Of a stretch of 64,000 nt of DNA, positions 26,106 through 36,848 are shown piece after piece. A program made the translations under genes and the position numbers. A model generated the notes under the pieces. That model made no database searches and had not been told where the DNA came from. It saw only the letters and a program-made list of their open reading frames with translations. The stretch lies in the IMG/VR virus record IMGVR_UViG_3300006735_000023, positions 1 through 64,000 of that record; one strand, given 5' to 3'. Position 1 is the stretch's first letter. Each line of letters starts with the position of its first letter. This DNA comes from a virus.

Positions 26106-29100
26106 ATGGGAGAAAATCGAGTAATACGTATAACACCAAAACCAGGGGAACAAAAAGTCAATCTAAACCTAGAACAAGATTTTGATTTTTTAGAAATTTT
26201 GAGCCTAAAAATAACTCAAGCAGAAACATATAGAATATTCTGTTCTAATTATGGTGTTGTTGTAGGTAAGGTAACTTCTAACGGTGGATTTCCCATAAAA
26301 AACGCAAAATTATCGATTTTTATTCCCATAGATAATGAAGACGCAAAAAACTCTTTAGTCACATCTTTATATCCTTTTAGTTCTCCTCATGATATGTTAG
26401 TATCTGGTAAAAGGTATAATTTATTACCACGAGATAAACAAATTAATACTCCTGGTGACCATACACCTGTTGGTACATTTCCCTCAAAATATGATATAAT
26501 GTCAAATAAGACATTAAAGTATATACACGAAAAATATTACAAATATACAACAACAACTAATGAAAATGGTGATTATATGTTTTTTGGAATTCCAGGAGGT
26601 ACTCATATTATTCATATGGATGTTGATTTAAGTGATATTGGTAGTAATTCTGTAATCCCACAAGACTTAATAAACATGGGTTACTCAGAAACGCTATTTG
26701 AGGGTCCAGACAAGTTTAGAGATTCTAATGATTTAGATCAATTAGCACAAATAGTTGGTATAAATAAAACAGTCTTTATAAGACCTTTTTGGGGAGACGC
26801 TGATGAATGTGAGTTTGGTATCACTAGACTCGATTTTGATACCGCTCGTTTTGTTTCACCTAAAGCTTTTTTAATAGGTAGTTTTTTTACTGATGGTGAC
26901 ACTGACACAGTAGACGCCGCATTTATTCCTAGATCCTGTCAAGGTAATGATATCTATAATAATTTTCCTGGTGGTAATAAAGCTGGTGTTTCTAGAATGG
27001 TTAGTGCAAAAGATTTACGTACACCTGGAGAAGTGGCAAATTCAGGAGCAAAAGTTGGTGGTAGGGGAGTAATTGAGGCAGTTAGAATTACAGAATTTAA
27101 TGAAAACGTTGAATACGTAGGAAAATGGTTTAGTAGACCAGACGGAACTTTCCAAGTGGCACTACCCCTGAATAAAGGTAAAAAAAGTTGGGATGAGAAT
27201 GAACAAGCATTCGTAGATGACGAAGATGGGTTTCCAACCTATGCTGACTACCGTTTTATGTTTTATTTTGAAGGACAAGGGCCAGATGATTTTGAGGATG
27301 ACTCAATACTAGGAATACAAAGTGAATTGGTTGCTTCGGCTCATGGGTATGAAGGAAATGGAACAAATTTTGCATGGGGTGACCCAGGAGCCATATGGTC
27401 GCCATTAAATGGTGCTTATACTGATGATTATTTTGTTGACAAATACACTTATAAAGGTAAAAAAGAAGCAAAAGAAAATAGAGGAGTTATTTTTGCACCT
27501 AATCCTGTAATACCAGGAGATAATATAGATAATGAAGTTGAAAATAATAGGTATACATTTTGGGCAGCGCCAGAATTAGAATGGAATACAGATATACCCG
27601 CTTTTAATATGGATGACCAATTTGGTAATAACGCCACTTATTATCGAAATTATTCTAGGATTAGACTAAGTGGATATTATACCACTTCACAAATTTTTAA
27701 CTTAATTGGGGATTATGATATTGCAGTAAGTGGTAAACAACCAGAAGGTTTTGATGGTGCTGGTGTTAATGGAGAATGGTGGAATGGAGATGGAGACTTA
27801 ACTTATCCAGATAATACTTCACCTCCAGATTGGTTTGGTAAGAGTATTGGTACAAACCCATGGATAATTTCTAGAGCAAAAATAGCACCAACAAATACAG
27901 AAAGAAGACAATTCCCAGCAAATTATATATTTGATAGATACTATAGAAAAGACCCAAGACAAAGAGGAAGATTTACTGATGGTTCCGAAGAAGTGGTAGG
28001 TAATGTATTAAGTAAAGGAGGATTTGTATCAAATTATTATATGGTTCATACGGGTGTTTTGGCCGAATGGAACGCTACAATACCAATGCCACTTCAAGAT
28101 GAATTTGGGGGTTGTGCAGATGCGGTTAATGGATATGACCCATCCACTGGTTACGATTGGAATGTTATAGCTAATGTAACAAAAACTGGTCTAAGAGATA
28201 CACCAGTACCACAATCGGCATCAAATAGTTATGTTGGTGACAACTGTGAATGTAGTGGTTTCCCTAATGGAACTAATGGTAATTGTCATCATATGAAAAT
28301 ATGCGGCACAAGACCTTATTACTACAATGGACAAGGTGATGGTCTTTCAACCAATTCAGGGGAGAATACAATTGGTTGTAATTACATGCAACTGGGTAGT
28401 GCTGGTACAGGAAGTTATACTCCATATACAGGTTGTGAATTTGGAGTGTATGGACAATCTTGGGGAGATACAGCTTGTTGGGGATATAATCATTTTAATA
28501 GAGTAGGAACAGAATTTGGAGGTACTGCTAGACCATTAGACGGTTGTAAAGGATGTATTAATTTCTCAGGTATGCAAACAGATCTTTCAGGATATGTCGG
28601 AAGAAATAGGGCAGCTAATATTTTTAATCAAAACGCAACTCCATACGGATTTTCCCAAGATTGGAGTATTATAAATGGTGGGTCACTACCAGAAAATAAT
28701 TATGGGTATGGTCTTGGAAATATCCAAGTACCAGATACAGCCAACCAAGGAGCAAACAGAACTACAATAGCGGCTGGAAACAACTGTATATTAGGTAACT
28801 CTATGAAAGGAGGATTTATAGCACCAACTTGGGGAAATTATAAATTTAAGGCAAGATTAAATTATATTGGCGCTGCTGGTGTGTGGTGGGTTGGGGCAGG
28901 AATACACTACTGTGATACTACACAAGATGATTGTGACAGTGATGCTAATTGGAAATATTCGGCAGCAACAACGAATTTTGGATATACCCCGAGAGCTCGA
29001 GAATCTGCAGGTCAGGTCGCTTGGGCGGGTAAAGGAGGAGATGTAGGGGCTTACGATTTTACCTACTCAACTAATTTCTGTCCGGATGAGTTTACAACCG

Positions 29101-30530
29101 CTGAAGAAATCGAAAGTCATTGTTTACAGCTTGATAAAAATGCTCTTTTATGGGGAAATGGTCCAATAATGGGTATCGCACAACATGATTGGGATAGTGG
29201 TGGAGGTTGGCTTTCTTGGAATTTAGAACTTAAAGAAGGGATGGCGGTTAGGTTAGGTATGGTACCAGCTAATGACTGTACTTCTGGTACGTTTCCAACA
29301 AATACTTGTACAACTACTCCTTGTGGTAATACAGGTGATATTGGTATTTGTGCTTATTGTCACGAAACGGATACTTATGCAAATGACTGGGGTGGAGAAA
29401 GAATAGCCCAATTTTTTATTTATAGTTTCACACCTAGACCAATTAAAGTAATCGATAATAGTAGAGAACTAGGTACACATGGAGGAGAAGGATTACACGG
29501 AGGATTATACTTTCCACAATTCTTTATTGGTCGTGACGAAAGTGATTGTTGTAGTAGGTCTAATAAGGATTGGGAGGCATATGCGATAACTTCTCAATCA
29601 GAGGTACATAAAGCAAGACTCTGGGAAAGATACTCTTTAATATTTGCGGGGCAATACCAAGAAGCAGATGGAGAAGTAAAGTTCCAAACATATACAGCGG
29701 GATATGGTGACCCAAAAGGTGGTACAATAATAAATAATGGACGTTATTATAATACTAGAACAATTGGAGGAACGTCAATTGTTGATATAACCAAAAATTA
29801 TCCAGAGTTTAGAGGAGGACCAAACCAATGGGCAACAATAGATATGAATCTTCCCAACTCTTCTGTTAATACAGATGCTAACTTTTCGTATGAATATACA
29901 CTAGCTAAATTTGACTATGGAAGGGCATCATTCCAAAATCCGTCAGCCATAGATGATGGAACAGGAGGTTTAGAATTTTTACAAAACAAATATTTTGCAT
30001 TATATGATAATTTAGAGTTCAGAACAAACCAACAATATCCTAGAGAAACATTAGGTAATGATTATAATGGGTTTTTTCCAAATACAAGTAATTATATCAA
30101 TAGTTGGGACTGGACTTCTTCAAACTGGACTTGGTATGGATGGAGTTACCCAATGACTGCTCAATTATTGACTACTTCGGTACCTGGAAATCCAGTAGAG
30201 TCTAGATATCATATTTATAGAAGAGATAACGGTCCAAATAATTACGCTTATCCTAGGTGGTTAGCTTGGGAAAGAGGAGTACCAATTAAATGGTATAATG
30301 ATAATACTTTTTGGTGGAGAGATGTTATTCCAGAATCACATCCCGATCCGGCATCACCCGGAAACAGTACAAACCCATGGCTTACTACACCTTATAACCC
30401 CGATATGTCCACAAGTGACAATACAGTCTTAAATGCTTACCCAATAAGAAAGTATTACTTTTTTGGAATGGATAAATCTCAACCTACAGCGTTAGATAGA
30501 TTAAAATTAACAATACCAACAATTGAGTAA
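26106..30530 (+). CDS. Large tail/baseplate structural protein with a carboxypeptidase-regulatory-like domain
   Basis: This 1474-residue protein follows gp25- and gp6-like genes, where T4 encodes outer wedge and pin proteins. Residues about 50-185 have the layout of a CarboxypepD-regulatory or Ig-like beta sandwich (VVVGKVTSNGGFPIKNAKLS, later NENGDYMFFGIPGGTH). A WGDADECEFGITRLDFDTAR segment follows. The middle and C-terminus are rich in Trp, Tyr, Asn and Gly, with many Cys (CECSGFPNG, DGCKGCINFSG, CDTTQDDCDSD), as in beta-rich fibre or adhesin parts. It may be an outer wedge protein that carries tail fibres. Function is inferred from position and composition. It is two bases from the next gene. 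Confidence 0.6.
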   Translation: MGENRVIRITPKPGEQKVNLNLEQDFDFLEILSLKITQAETYRIFCSNYGVVVGKVTSNGGFPIKNAKLSIFIPIDNEDAKNSLVTSLYPFSSPHDMLVSGKRYNLLPRDKQINTPGDHTPVGTFPSKYDIMSNKTLKYIHEKYYKYTTTTNENGDYMFFGIPGGTHIIHMDVDLSDIGSNSVIPQDLINMGYSETLFEGPDKFRDSNDLDQLAQIVGINKTVFIRPFWGDADECEFGITRLDFDTARFVSPKAFLIGSFFTDGDTDTVDAAFIPRSCQGNDIYNNFPGGNKAGVSRMVSAKDLRTPGEVANSGAKVGGRGVIEAVRITEFNENVEYVGKWFSRPDGTFQVALPLNKGKKSWDENEQAFVDDEDGFPTYADYRFMFYFEGQGPDDFEDDSILGIQSELVASAHGYEGNGTNFAWGDPGAIWSPLNGAYTDDYFVDKYTYKGKKEAKENRGVIFAPNPVIPGDNIDNEVENNRYTFWAAPELEWNTDIPAFNMDDQFGNNATYYRNYSRIRLSGYYTTSQIFNLIGDYDIAVSGKQPEGFDGAGVNGEWWNGDGDLTYPDNTSPPDWFGKSIGTNPWIISRAKIAPTNTERRQFPANYIFDRYYRKDPRQRGRFTDGSEEVVGNVLSKGGFVSNYYMVHTGVLAEWNATIPMPLQDEFGGCADAVNGYDPSTGYDWNVIANVTKTGLRDTPVPQSASNSYVGDNCECSGFPNGTNGNCHHMKICGTRPYYYNGQGDGLSTNSGENTIGCNYMQLGSAGTGSYTPYTGCEFGVYGQSWGDTACWGYNHFNRVGTEFGGTARPLDGCKGCINFSGMQTDLSGYVGRNRAANIFNQNATPYGFSQDWSIINGGSLPENNYGYGLGNIQVPDTANQGANRTTIAAGNNCILGNSMKGGFIAPTWGNYKFKARLNYIGAAGVWWVGAGIHYCDTTQDDCDSDANWKYSAATTNFGYTPRARESAGQVAWAGKGGDVGAYDFTYSTNFCPDEFTTAEEIESHCLQLDKNALLWGNGPIMGIAQHDWDSGGGWLSWNLELKEGMAVRLGMVPANDCTSGTFPTNTCTTTPCGNTGDIGICAYCHETDTYANDWGGERIAQFFIYSFTPRPIKVIDNSRELGTHGGEGLHGGLYFPQFFIGRDESDCCSRSNKDWEAYAITSQSEVHKARLWERYSLIFAGQYQEADGEVKFQTYTAGYGDPKGGTIINNGRYYNTRTIGGTSIVDITKNYPEFRGGPNQWATIDMNLPNSSVNTDANFSYEYTLAKFDYGRASFQNPSAIDDGTGGLEFLQNKYFALYDNLEFRTNQQYPRETLGNDYNGFFPNTSNYINSWDWTSSNWTWYGWSYPMTAQLLTTSVPGNPVESRYHIYRRDNGPNNYAYPRWLAWERGVPIKWYNDNTFWWRDVIPESHPDPASPGNSTNPWLTTPYNPDMSTSDNTVLNAYPIRKYYFFGMDKSQPTALDRLKLTIPTIE

Positions 30531-30532
30531 AA

Positions 30533-33500
30533 ATGGGAATGGATAGAAAAAAAATAATAAGAACAGAAGATCGTAAAGCTGACGCTATAGGAATAGGATA
30601 TAATGTTAATGTTACCACTAATAACAGTAATAAACCTTTACCTACTGGTGAAGTTATAAAAGTAGTTGGTGCGGAAGAACAATTTCAAAAAGAAAGAAAA
30701 GAATCCACCAATTATAGATTAACAGCAACGATAAATACCACTATGTATTATCCACAGGATTATCATTGGATAGGAACATGGAATAGTTCATATGAATTAC
30801 AAGAAGATGTTGATGAAACCTTTGAAACAGATATCTTCAAAGACTGGAACTACCTTTTACCTAATATTCTTAGTCCAGACTCAATTAATCCTACAGAAGA
30901 AGATTTTAGAATTGATAAAATAATTAATTGGGTAGGACATGTTGTTTATCCATATGAAAATGACTATCTTAAATTATATGAATTACCCTCATTTAGTGTT
31001 AATGTTGATTTCTTACCAAGTAATGAAGACGGAGTTTTAAGTATAGACACTGGTATAACTAATATACTATATAATGACATTCTTATTTATTTAGATGAAT
31101 ATGTAACAATATGGCCTGGTGTTAATGTGGGTAACACACCAATAGAAAACTATTTTGACCCATCTAAACCAGTAATCGCTCCTTTAATGACAGATGCGTC
31201 AACAACACTAAAGATTTCAAATAAAGAAATTAAGGGATATACCCAAGACGGAGTGCCATTTTTATTTACAGTACCAGTACCAACAGAAAATGGTTGGAAA
31301 ACAGCATTATATGTTCCATTCAAACATAATTTTGAGGAAGGGGATTATATATTTATAAAACCTATAGCTTCTGATGAAGTTGGAGACGAATATAGTAATT
31401 GTGACCCTACACTTTATGGTTTCAAAAGAGTATTGGAAACTTCCTGGCGTGCTTTAAGTGAAGCCACTTCCCTTAATTATATAATAATTGACCATAAAAC
31501 AGAATATCATTGGGATTGGACAACTCTAGTACAAGGGGAAAATACAGAGGGAGAAGATTATCCTTGGACAGTAACTTCTTCACAAGGATTTATTAAAAGA
31601 GTCGTCAATTATTCAGACTCTAGTACATTACCAATTACTATTGAAGACTTAAATAACGGACATTTTTCCCCATCCGTAAATGACCCACTAAATGCAATAA
31701 CGGTAACTCTATTAGTACCACATAACTTAAAGGTAAATGATTTTACTTTAATTACTGTTTCAGAAGATGCTTTAGGAACAGACTTTAATAATGATAAAAA
31801 ACCAACCCTTTTTAATTTAAGTGGGATATACACAGTAATAGATGTGTTAGACAACTATTCATTTGATATAAGGGCCAAGTCACAACAAGACTTAATTGCT
31901 TTTTTTAATGGAGCTTATACCGATTCACAATTAGTAGCAAGTCCAACCAATTATTATATAGAATGTTATAAGTTATTAAGTGTTCCCTCTGAATATTATT
32001 TACGAAAAGGTAAAATTATTAATTCTATAAATAATTTTGATGTGAGCGACTTACCGATGAGTAATAGTATTTTTATGGATAAAAATTATAATGCTGTTAT
32101 AGACGAAGATATAAACACAAAAGGTTTAGTAGATAATTGGGGATTACCAATTACACAGTTATATGTTTTATTAACAAAAAGAGCGGGTCAACTACCTTAC
32201 GACTTTACGGATGTTGAGACTTTTTTTAGTTGGAAATTTAATTATAGAGTTTTATTGTCTAAAACAGGTGATGGTTTAGATGTAGTTTCTAGAAGAAGTA
32301 ATACTGATAACAGAGGAGGGTATGTAAAAGATTCGGGTGGTGGATACATGGATGAATTTGATGAATATTTAGGTGACTGGTACTATATAGATTTTAGTGA
32401 ATTTAATAATAATCTTTTATTAGAAAAACAAGTAACCACATTATCAAATCGATTTAATGGGGCGCAACGTGAATGTGGTGGATTGGGAGATTGTAACTAT
32501 GAGGTATATGCTAATGATTTTGATGGAATTATGTATAACGCTTGGTCAATCTATACAAGTTATAATACTAGTAATTTAACGGTTTCACAAGTTGCAGGTA
32601 AGGCAAAATTAGTTTCAACCACTTCTTGGGTTTCACCTAATGCTCAAGCTAACTACGGAGGTAATTACATTAGAACAACATTTATGGTTACTCCGGATCT
32701 AGTAGGTGAAACACTGGTCTTAAAAGTTAATTATGAACAAGAATCATCAACAGGAATGATAAGAATATTTAACCCAGGAGGTAATCAAATGATATTAGGT
32801 AATGGGTCTTATGGAAAACCGGTTGGTAACGCGGCTAATTTAACCGTACCTTCAACAAACTCTGCTAATGATTATACAGTTTCTTTTATACCTACAGTAG
32901 TTGGAAATCATACAATTGCTTTAGGTTTAATGAATTATGTGGGCGGTTTAGTTGGTTACGGTGACTTTATTGGGTATTATGATAATTTAGAAATAATAAA
33001 ATATTATGGTACTCCACAATATGCTGGTTGGGTTTACGATCCTCTAACAGAATATCAATTACAAGTGTGGTCTAGTTATATAGAAACGGCAGACCCTAAT
33101 GTATTGGGGATACCTTATTGGGCTAAATACATTGATGGGTTGTATTTTTGGAGAGATTTATTAAGTGTTGGTTATTTTGAGGATGTTGACCAAACAATTG
33201 GAGTGGATTATCCATTTTTGAATGGAAGTCATTATATAAATAAAGATAAAAATTTAATGGTTTCTTTAAGCCCTTATAAGTTAAACGAGTCTGGTACATC
33301 ACAAATTATATTCGGATGTATGGATATTAACGCAACAAATTACAATACTGTGGCAACTTATGCTTGTGGAAATATTGTGGACCAAGGGGGACCTTGTGTT
33401 GTAGATGCTTTAGGAATTTTACAAACTGATACACCAGGAGTAGGGAATTATAACGCAAATGGGTGTTGTTGTCAATATGATGGAGGTAACGCTGTTGTTA

Positions 33501-35719
33501 ATGTTTTAACTGAAGGGGATAAATTTGTGGCACGTACAAAAAAAATACAGAATAGTTATAATAATGTTTCAGGGCCAACTCCAGCATATGATGTTGGTGA
33601 CCAAATGATAGGGTGGAATATTTGTAGAGGTATTTATCCTTTTTGGAAAGACGCAACCTATTGGGGTACTGGTTTTGCCGATTATATTCCTTCAGAAACT
33701 TATCCTACCGTTAAATTACCTACATTAACAAAACTTGCGGGAGTTATGGTAGGGGAGGACAATCCAGCATTTAATGTATCTATAATTAATGGTAGTGCTA
33801 CCTATGATGTATTTAGATATGAGAATTACACAGCCGACCCAAACTTTAGTTATCTCTATGGAGATTTAGGAGATGGGACAGGATCACCACTATTTACTGC
33901 AGAAACAGGGAGATACCAAGAGTTATTTGATTTAGGTCAAGGAAGTTATGGGTTAGCAGACGTACCACCCTCAGGAAATTGGACAACACAATACGATAAT
34001 GGATTATCCACTTGGAATACTACCATAACTGATACAAATGGAGACTCTATTTCACCAGAATACTTTTCTCATAATTTATTTGAATTTTATAAGTTCGATA
34101 CCAGTCAGTGTAAAACATGTTTTAATCAAGGATCAACACTTTCTACAGGTGACTATTTGGCACCTAGACATGGATGGCCAGTTGATGTAAACTCAGACAA
34201 TATCCCAACAGCAACCGATATAAACGGAAACGGAATACCACATTTTCAAACATTACCCTTACCAGGTAATCAAATTGCGAGATCAACAGGAACTGGTAGT
34301 GATTTAGAAGGTTACGCCGGGATAGTTTCAAATACAGTAGTTGGTTCTGAAACAGTAAATATTGCGGCACATAGAATACCTTCCGATCCTAATAACTGGA
34401 GAATGTTTTATGGTACATGTGTATCTACTTGGGCGTGTATGGTGGATGCAGAAAAAGGAATATGGCCTACAGGTAGTTCCTATCCGACTTGTGCAGACCC
34501 TTCTTGTACAAATGAGGCAGATTGTATAAGTCCATTGGGCTGTAATTCAACATGGGGACCATTACCAACACAAACTTGGACAACTGACGAATTAATTAAT
34601 AATTGTAAAGGTGGTACAAATTGTCAAAGACAATGTAGTTGTGTAAATCCGGCGGGTGGTTCACTTTTTGAAAATTATTATGGTACTTCTTCTTCGGCTA
34701 TAGGAGGACCGATATTGCCTTTAGAACAACCTACACAATTTTTTCCTAACGTACCCCCTAATATGGTTAATAATTATGAATTTAGAGGAAGAGTTAATAT
34801 TGAAATGGGTATTAATTACGATGGTTATGAAAAATATTATAATGCTGGTTCTTTAGACCAGGGATGGGCAGTTGCGGGACCAAATACTGGGGGCCCACCC
34901 ATCACATATAATAACCCTTGGATGGATTTAGGTTTTTCTTGTGCAGACCCCACATGTTTAACAGAGGCAGACTGTGTAGGGACTGGTGCTGGACAATGTA
35001 GTTCTACATGGTCAGCAACCTTACCAAGTACAACAACTTCAAGTATTTCACAAACTTTAGCAGCTTCTATGGCTGTTACAGATGGATATAAAAAATACAC
35101 AAGACTTTACTCCGGATTTTGGATTGGTATTGTTTCTGAAAAATGTGGTGTGGCGGGTCCTGGAAGTGGAACTGAAAAATGTACCTATATTTATGACCCA
35201 GATGATGGTACTGAAGGCGGTGGTGCGGGAGCCCCAATATACCAATCAGATGGATGGGGAGGTGCATTTACAAATGTTAAATGGAATCACGGATGTGGTG
35301 GATGGAAAATGGATGGAATTACTGAAGCAGTTAATAAAATGGCATATTCACCTTGTAGAGACAATAGTAATGGTTACGCTGATTGTAATGTTGGAGACCC
35401 AACAGCAACAAATTATGATGTTATCAATTACCAAAGTCCTACATATCTACCTAGTTGTGGTGAAAATGGATCAACATCTTCCAAATCAGATTTCCAAAAA
35501 ATATGGTCACAAAGTTTTAAGTCAGAATCCATTCCAATGCATGAAGGAGATAAGGCATTTATATTTATTCGTTCTGTAGGTGGGGCACTTAGACCGAATA
35601 ACAGCGCAGTCGATGCTTATGGTTCACAAAATGTAACAATAAACGGTTCATCAGTTCAGGTAGAAACTTACCTACCTACTTATTGGGGAGCGAGACTAAT
35701 TAATAGTGAAGTAGCTTAA
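30533..35719 (+). CDS. Very large Cys-rich tail/adhesin-like structural protein
   Basis: This 1728-residue protein is beta-rich and probably lies on the outer baseplate or a fibre. Residues about 661-826 look like a jelly-roll carbohydrate-binding module, ending with YYDNLEIIKYYG. Near residue 930 is a GCMDINATNYN unit of the repeat family seen in the next genes, and a degenerate copy (GDPTATNYD) lies near 1623. Two copies of a CADPxCxxEADC Cys module occur at about 1320 and 1470. A segment from 1520 onward is rich in Gly, Cys and Trp. No enzyme motif was seen. It shares Cys modules with the 41616 protein, suggesting both belong to the same organelle. Host recognition is inference. Confidence 0.6.
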   Translation: MGMDRKKIIRTEDRKADAIGIGYNVNVTTNNSNKPLPTGEVIKVVGAEEQFQKERKESTNYRLTATINTTMYYPQDYHWIGTWNSSYELQEDVDETFETDIFKDWNYLLPNILSPDSINPTEEDFRIDKIINWVGHVVYPYENDYLKLYELPSFSVNVDFLPSNEDGVLSIDTGITNILYNDILIYLDEYVTIWPGVNVGNTPIENYFDPSKPVIAPLMTDASTTLKISNKEIKGYTQDGVPFLFTVPVPTENGWKTALYVPFKHNFEEGDYIFIKPIASDEVGDEYSNCDPTLYGFKRVLETSWRALSEATSLNYIIIDHKTEYHWDWTTLVQGENTEGEDYPWTVTSSQGFIKRVVNYSDSSTLPITIEDLNNGHFSPSVNDPLNAITVTLLVPHNLKVNDFTLITVSEDALGTDFNNDKKPTLFNLSGIYTVIDVLDNYSFDIRAKSQQDLIAFFNGAYTDSQLVASPTNYYIECYKLLSVPSEYYLRKGKIINSINNFDVSDLPMSNSIFMDKNYNAVIDEDINTKGLVDNWGLPITQLYVLLTKRAGQLPYDFTDVETFFSWKFNYRVLLSKTGDGLDVVSRRSNTDNRGGYVKDSGGGYMDEFDEYLGDWYYIDFSEFNNNLLLEKQVTTLSNRFNGAQRECGGLGDCNYEVYANDFDGIMYNAWSIYTSYNTSNLTVSQVAGKAKLVSTTSWVSPNAQANYGGNYIRTTFMVTPDLVGETLVLKVNYEQESSTGMIRIFNPGGNQMILGNGSYGKPVGNAANLTVPSTNSANDYTVSFIPTVVGNHTIALGLMNYVGGLVGYGDFIGYYDNLEIIKYYGTPQYAGWVYDPLTEYQLQVWSSYIETADPNVLGIPYWAKYIDGLYFWRDLLSVGYFEDVDQTIGVDYPFLNGSHYINKDKNLMVSLSPYKLNESGTSQIIFGCMDINATNYNTVATYACGNIVDQGGPCVVDALGILQTDTPGVGNYNANGCCCQYDGGNAVVNVLTEGDKFVARTKKIQNSYNNVSGPTPAYDVGDQMIGWNICRGIYPFWKDATYWGTGFADYIPSETYPTVKLPTLTKLAGVMVGEDNPAFNVSIINGSATYDVFRYENYTADPNFSYLYGDLGDGTGSPLFTAETGRYQELFDLGQGSYGLADVPPSGNWTTQYDNGLSTWNTTITDTNGDSISPEYFSHNLFEFYKFDTSQCKTCFNQGSTLSTGDYLAPRHGWPVDVNSDNIPTATDINGNGIPHFQTLPLPGNQIARSTGTGSDLEGYAGIVSNTVVGSETVNIAAHRIPSDPNNWRMFYGTCVSTWACMVDAEKGIWPTGSSYPTCADPSCTNEADCISPLGCNSTWGPLPTQTWTTDELINNCKGGTNCQRQCSCVNPAGGSLFENYYGTSSSAIGGPILPLEQPTQFFPNVPPNMVNNYEFRGRVNIEMGINYDGYEKYYNAGSLDQGWAVAGPNTGGPPITYNNPWMDLGFSCADPTCLTEADCVGTGAGQCSSTWSATLPSTTTSSISQTLAASMAVTDGYKKYTRLYSGFWIGIVSEKCGVAGPGSGTEKCTYIYDPDDGTEGGGAGAPIYQSDGWGGAFTNVKWNHGCGGWKMDGITEAVNKMAYSPCRDNSNGYADCNVGDPTATNYDVINYQSPTYLPSCGENGSTSSKSDFQKIWSQSFKSESIPMHEGDKAFIFIRSVGGALRPNNSAVDAYGSQNVTINGSSVQVETYLPTYWGARLINSEVA
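34490..34555 (+). repeat. CADPSCTNEADC Cys module, copy 1
   Basis: Encodes CADPSCTNEADC, then a spacer, Cys and Trp. It shares long identical stretches with copies at 34940 and 42822, including TGTGCAGACCC and GAGGCAGA/GAGGTGGA. Confidence 0.8.
34940..35011 (+). repeat. CADPTCLTEADC Cys module, copy 2
   Basis: Encodes CADPTCLTEADC, then VGTGAGQCSSTW. Same Cys spacing (C-x4-C-x5-C, a variable spacer, C-x3-W) as the other copies. Confidence 0.8.
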
Positions 35720-35720
35720 T

Positions 35721-36572
35721 ATGGAAGAAAATAACAAATATTATTTCACACCTTCTCCAACACAAAGAGAGATTATAGTCCCAATTACAGAAGACATCTT
35801 TCCGGTTGATAATACAGAATTGGTGGATAAAAGAGCCGACCAAAAAGCACAATTAGCAATAAATAATATAGATGATTGGGAAAAATCAAGATATAAATTA
35901 GCTTGTAACTCTACACAACAAAATGAAAATAGTTGTTTTGATATCTATTTACATTTTTTTAAGTTTTCACCACCAGCAGGACAAACAATAAATTGGGTTG
36001 ATGCAGAAATGTTTACTGAACAAGATATATATCTAAAAACAAACAGATTTGTTGGTAGTTTTATAAGAATATCATACTATACTACACCACATAGAGAAAC
36101 ACAAAAACTAATAGGGTATAGTAGTTTACAACTAGAGGAAACACCAATATCAAAAATATCCATTTGTCCAAATCAACCAGGTAGTTTTTTATATCATTGG
36201 AAATCAAAGAAAAAATTAAATATTACAAATAATAAATTATATATGAAAGTTGAATTTTTTAATTCGGCTAATGGTAAAGTTTATGTTTTGGGTAGTGCAT
36301 TACCTGTATGGTCATATGCCCCAGAATATTATATCGATTTTTGGAATGAAGAAATGGATTACACAGTAATTTCCTTAAATGACAATACAAGAACTTTTAC
36401 ACCACAACCTCAAACTTGGGATTTTGAGGCAATGGATTGGTACATGGAGTTTTTGGCTGGAAATAATCCAGTCGCAGAAAACTTTGTAAAGATTAGAAAT
36501 TACGATGTGGGATGTGAGATGGATTTGTATTATAAAGAATTAATAACATGTCCAGCTCCGTTCTGTACTTAA
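35721..36572 (+). CDS. Hypothetical structural protein (283 aa)
   Basis: Unrecognised. The ATG follows the previous stop after one base. The N-terminus (PTQREIIVPITEDIFPVDN) is followed by beta-rich sequence with aromatic residues (FDIYLHFFKFSPPAG, YISYYTTPHRE-like text) and a Trp-rich C-terminal third (TWDFEAMDWYMEFLAGNNP). It ends with CPAPFCT, a small Cys pair. It sits inside the run of tail genes with one- to thirteen-base gaps and is likely a virion component, perhaps a connector between the large proteins on either side. No catalytic motif was seen. Confidence 0.6.
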   Translation: MEENNKYYFTPSPTQREIIVPITEDIFPVDNTELVDKRADQKAQLAINNIDDWEKSRYKLACNSTQQNENSCFDIYLHFFKFSPPAGQTINWVDAEMFTEQDIYLKTNRFVGSFIRISYYTTPHRETQKLIGYSSLQLEETPISKISICPNQPGSFLYHWKSKKKLNITNNKLYMKVEFFNSANGKVYVLGSALPVWSYAPEYYIDFWNEEMDYTVISLNDNTRTFTPQPQTWDFEAMDWYMEFLAGNNPVAENFVKIRNYDVGCEMDLYYKELITCPAPFCT

Positions 36573-36585
36573 AAATAAAATAATT

Positions 36586-36846
36586 ATGGTAAACACAGGA
36601 ACAACAAAAAATTATCAAGTACCACCTTTCCCAAGGTTACAAGCGGCGAGAGTTTTAGAAATAGAACCACAACCTCAAGACGCTAAAATACCCGCTGATT
36701 ATTTTAGTGAGGGTGTAAGAATGAGTATAGAAAGAACAAGAAGGATAAGACCTAAATATTTAGGTAAAAATGAATTTGTAAAACAATATACAGGTGGTGT
36801 TATAAACGAATTACCAGATACACCAATAATTAGTGGAAGAACATAA
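36586..36846 (+). CDS. Hypothetical small structural protein (86 aa)
   Basis: Unrecognised. It has Pro-rich N-terminal text (NYQVPPFPRLQAARVLEIEP), then a basic segment (RMSIERTRRIRPKYLGKNE) and a short tail (GGVINELPDTPIISGRT). No Cys and no predicted long helix. It lies two bases before the next large tail gene. Its small size, compactness and location suggest a linker or adaptor peptide of the baseplate or fibre, which is inference only. Confidence 0.55.
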   Translation: MVNTGTTKNYQVPPFPRLQAARVLEIEPQPQDAKIPADYFSEGVRMSIERTRRIRPKYLGKNEFVKQYTGGVINELPDTPIISGRT

Positions 36847-36848
36847 AA

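Noticed and set aside
35082-35579. 165-residue alternative-frame ORF within the 30533 gene
   Set aside because: It lies wholly inside a long gene whose own frame shows Cys modules and balanced composition; no independent start signal.
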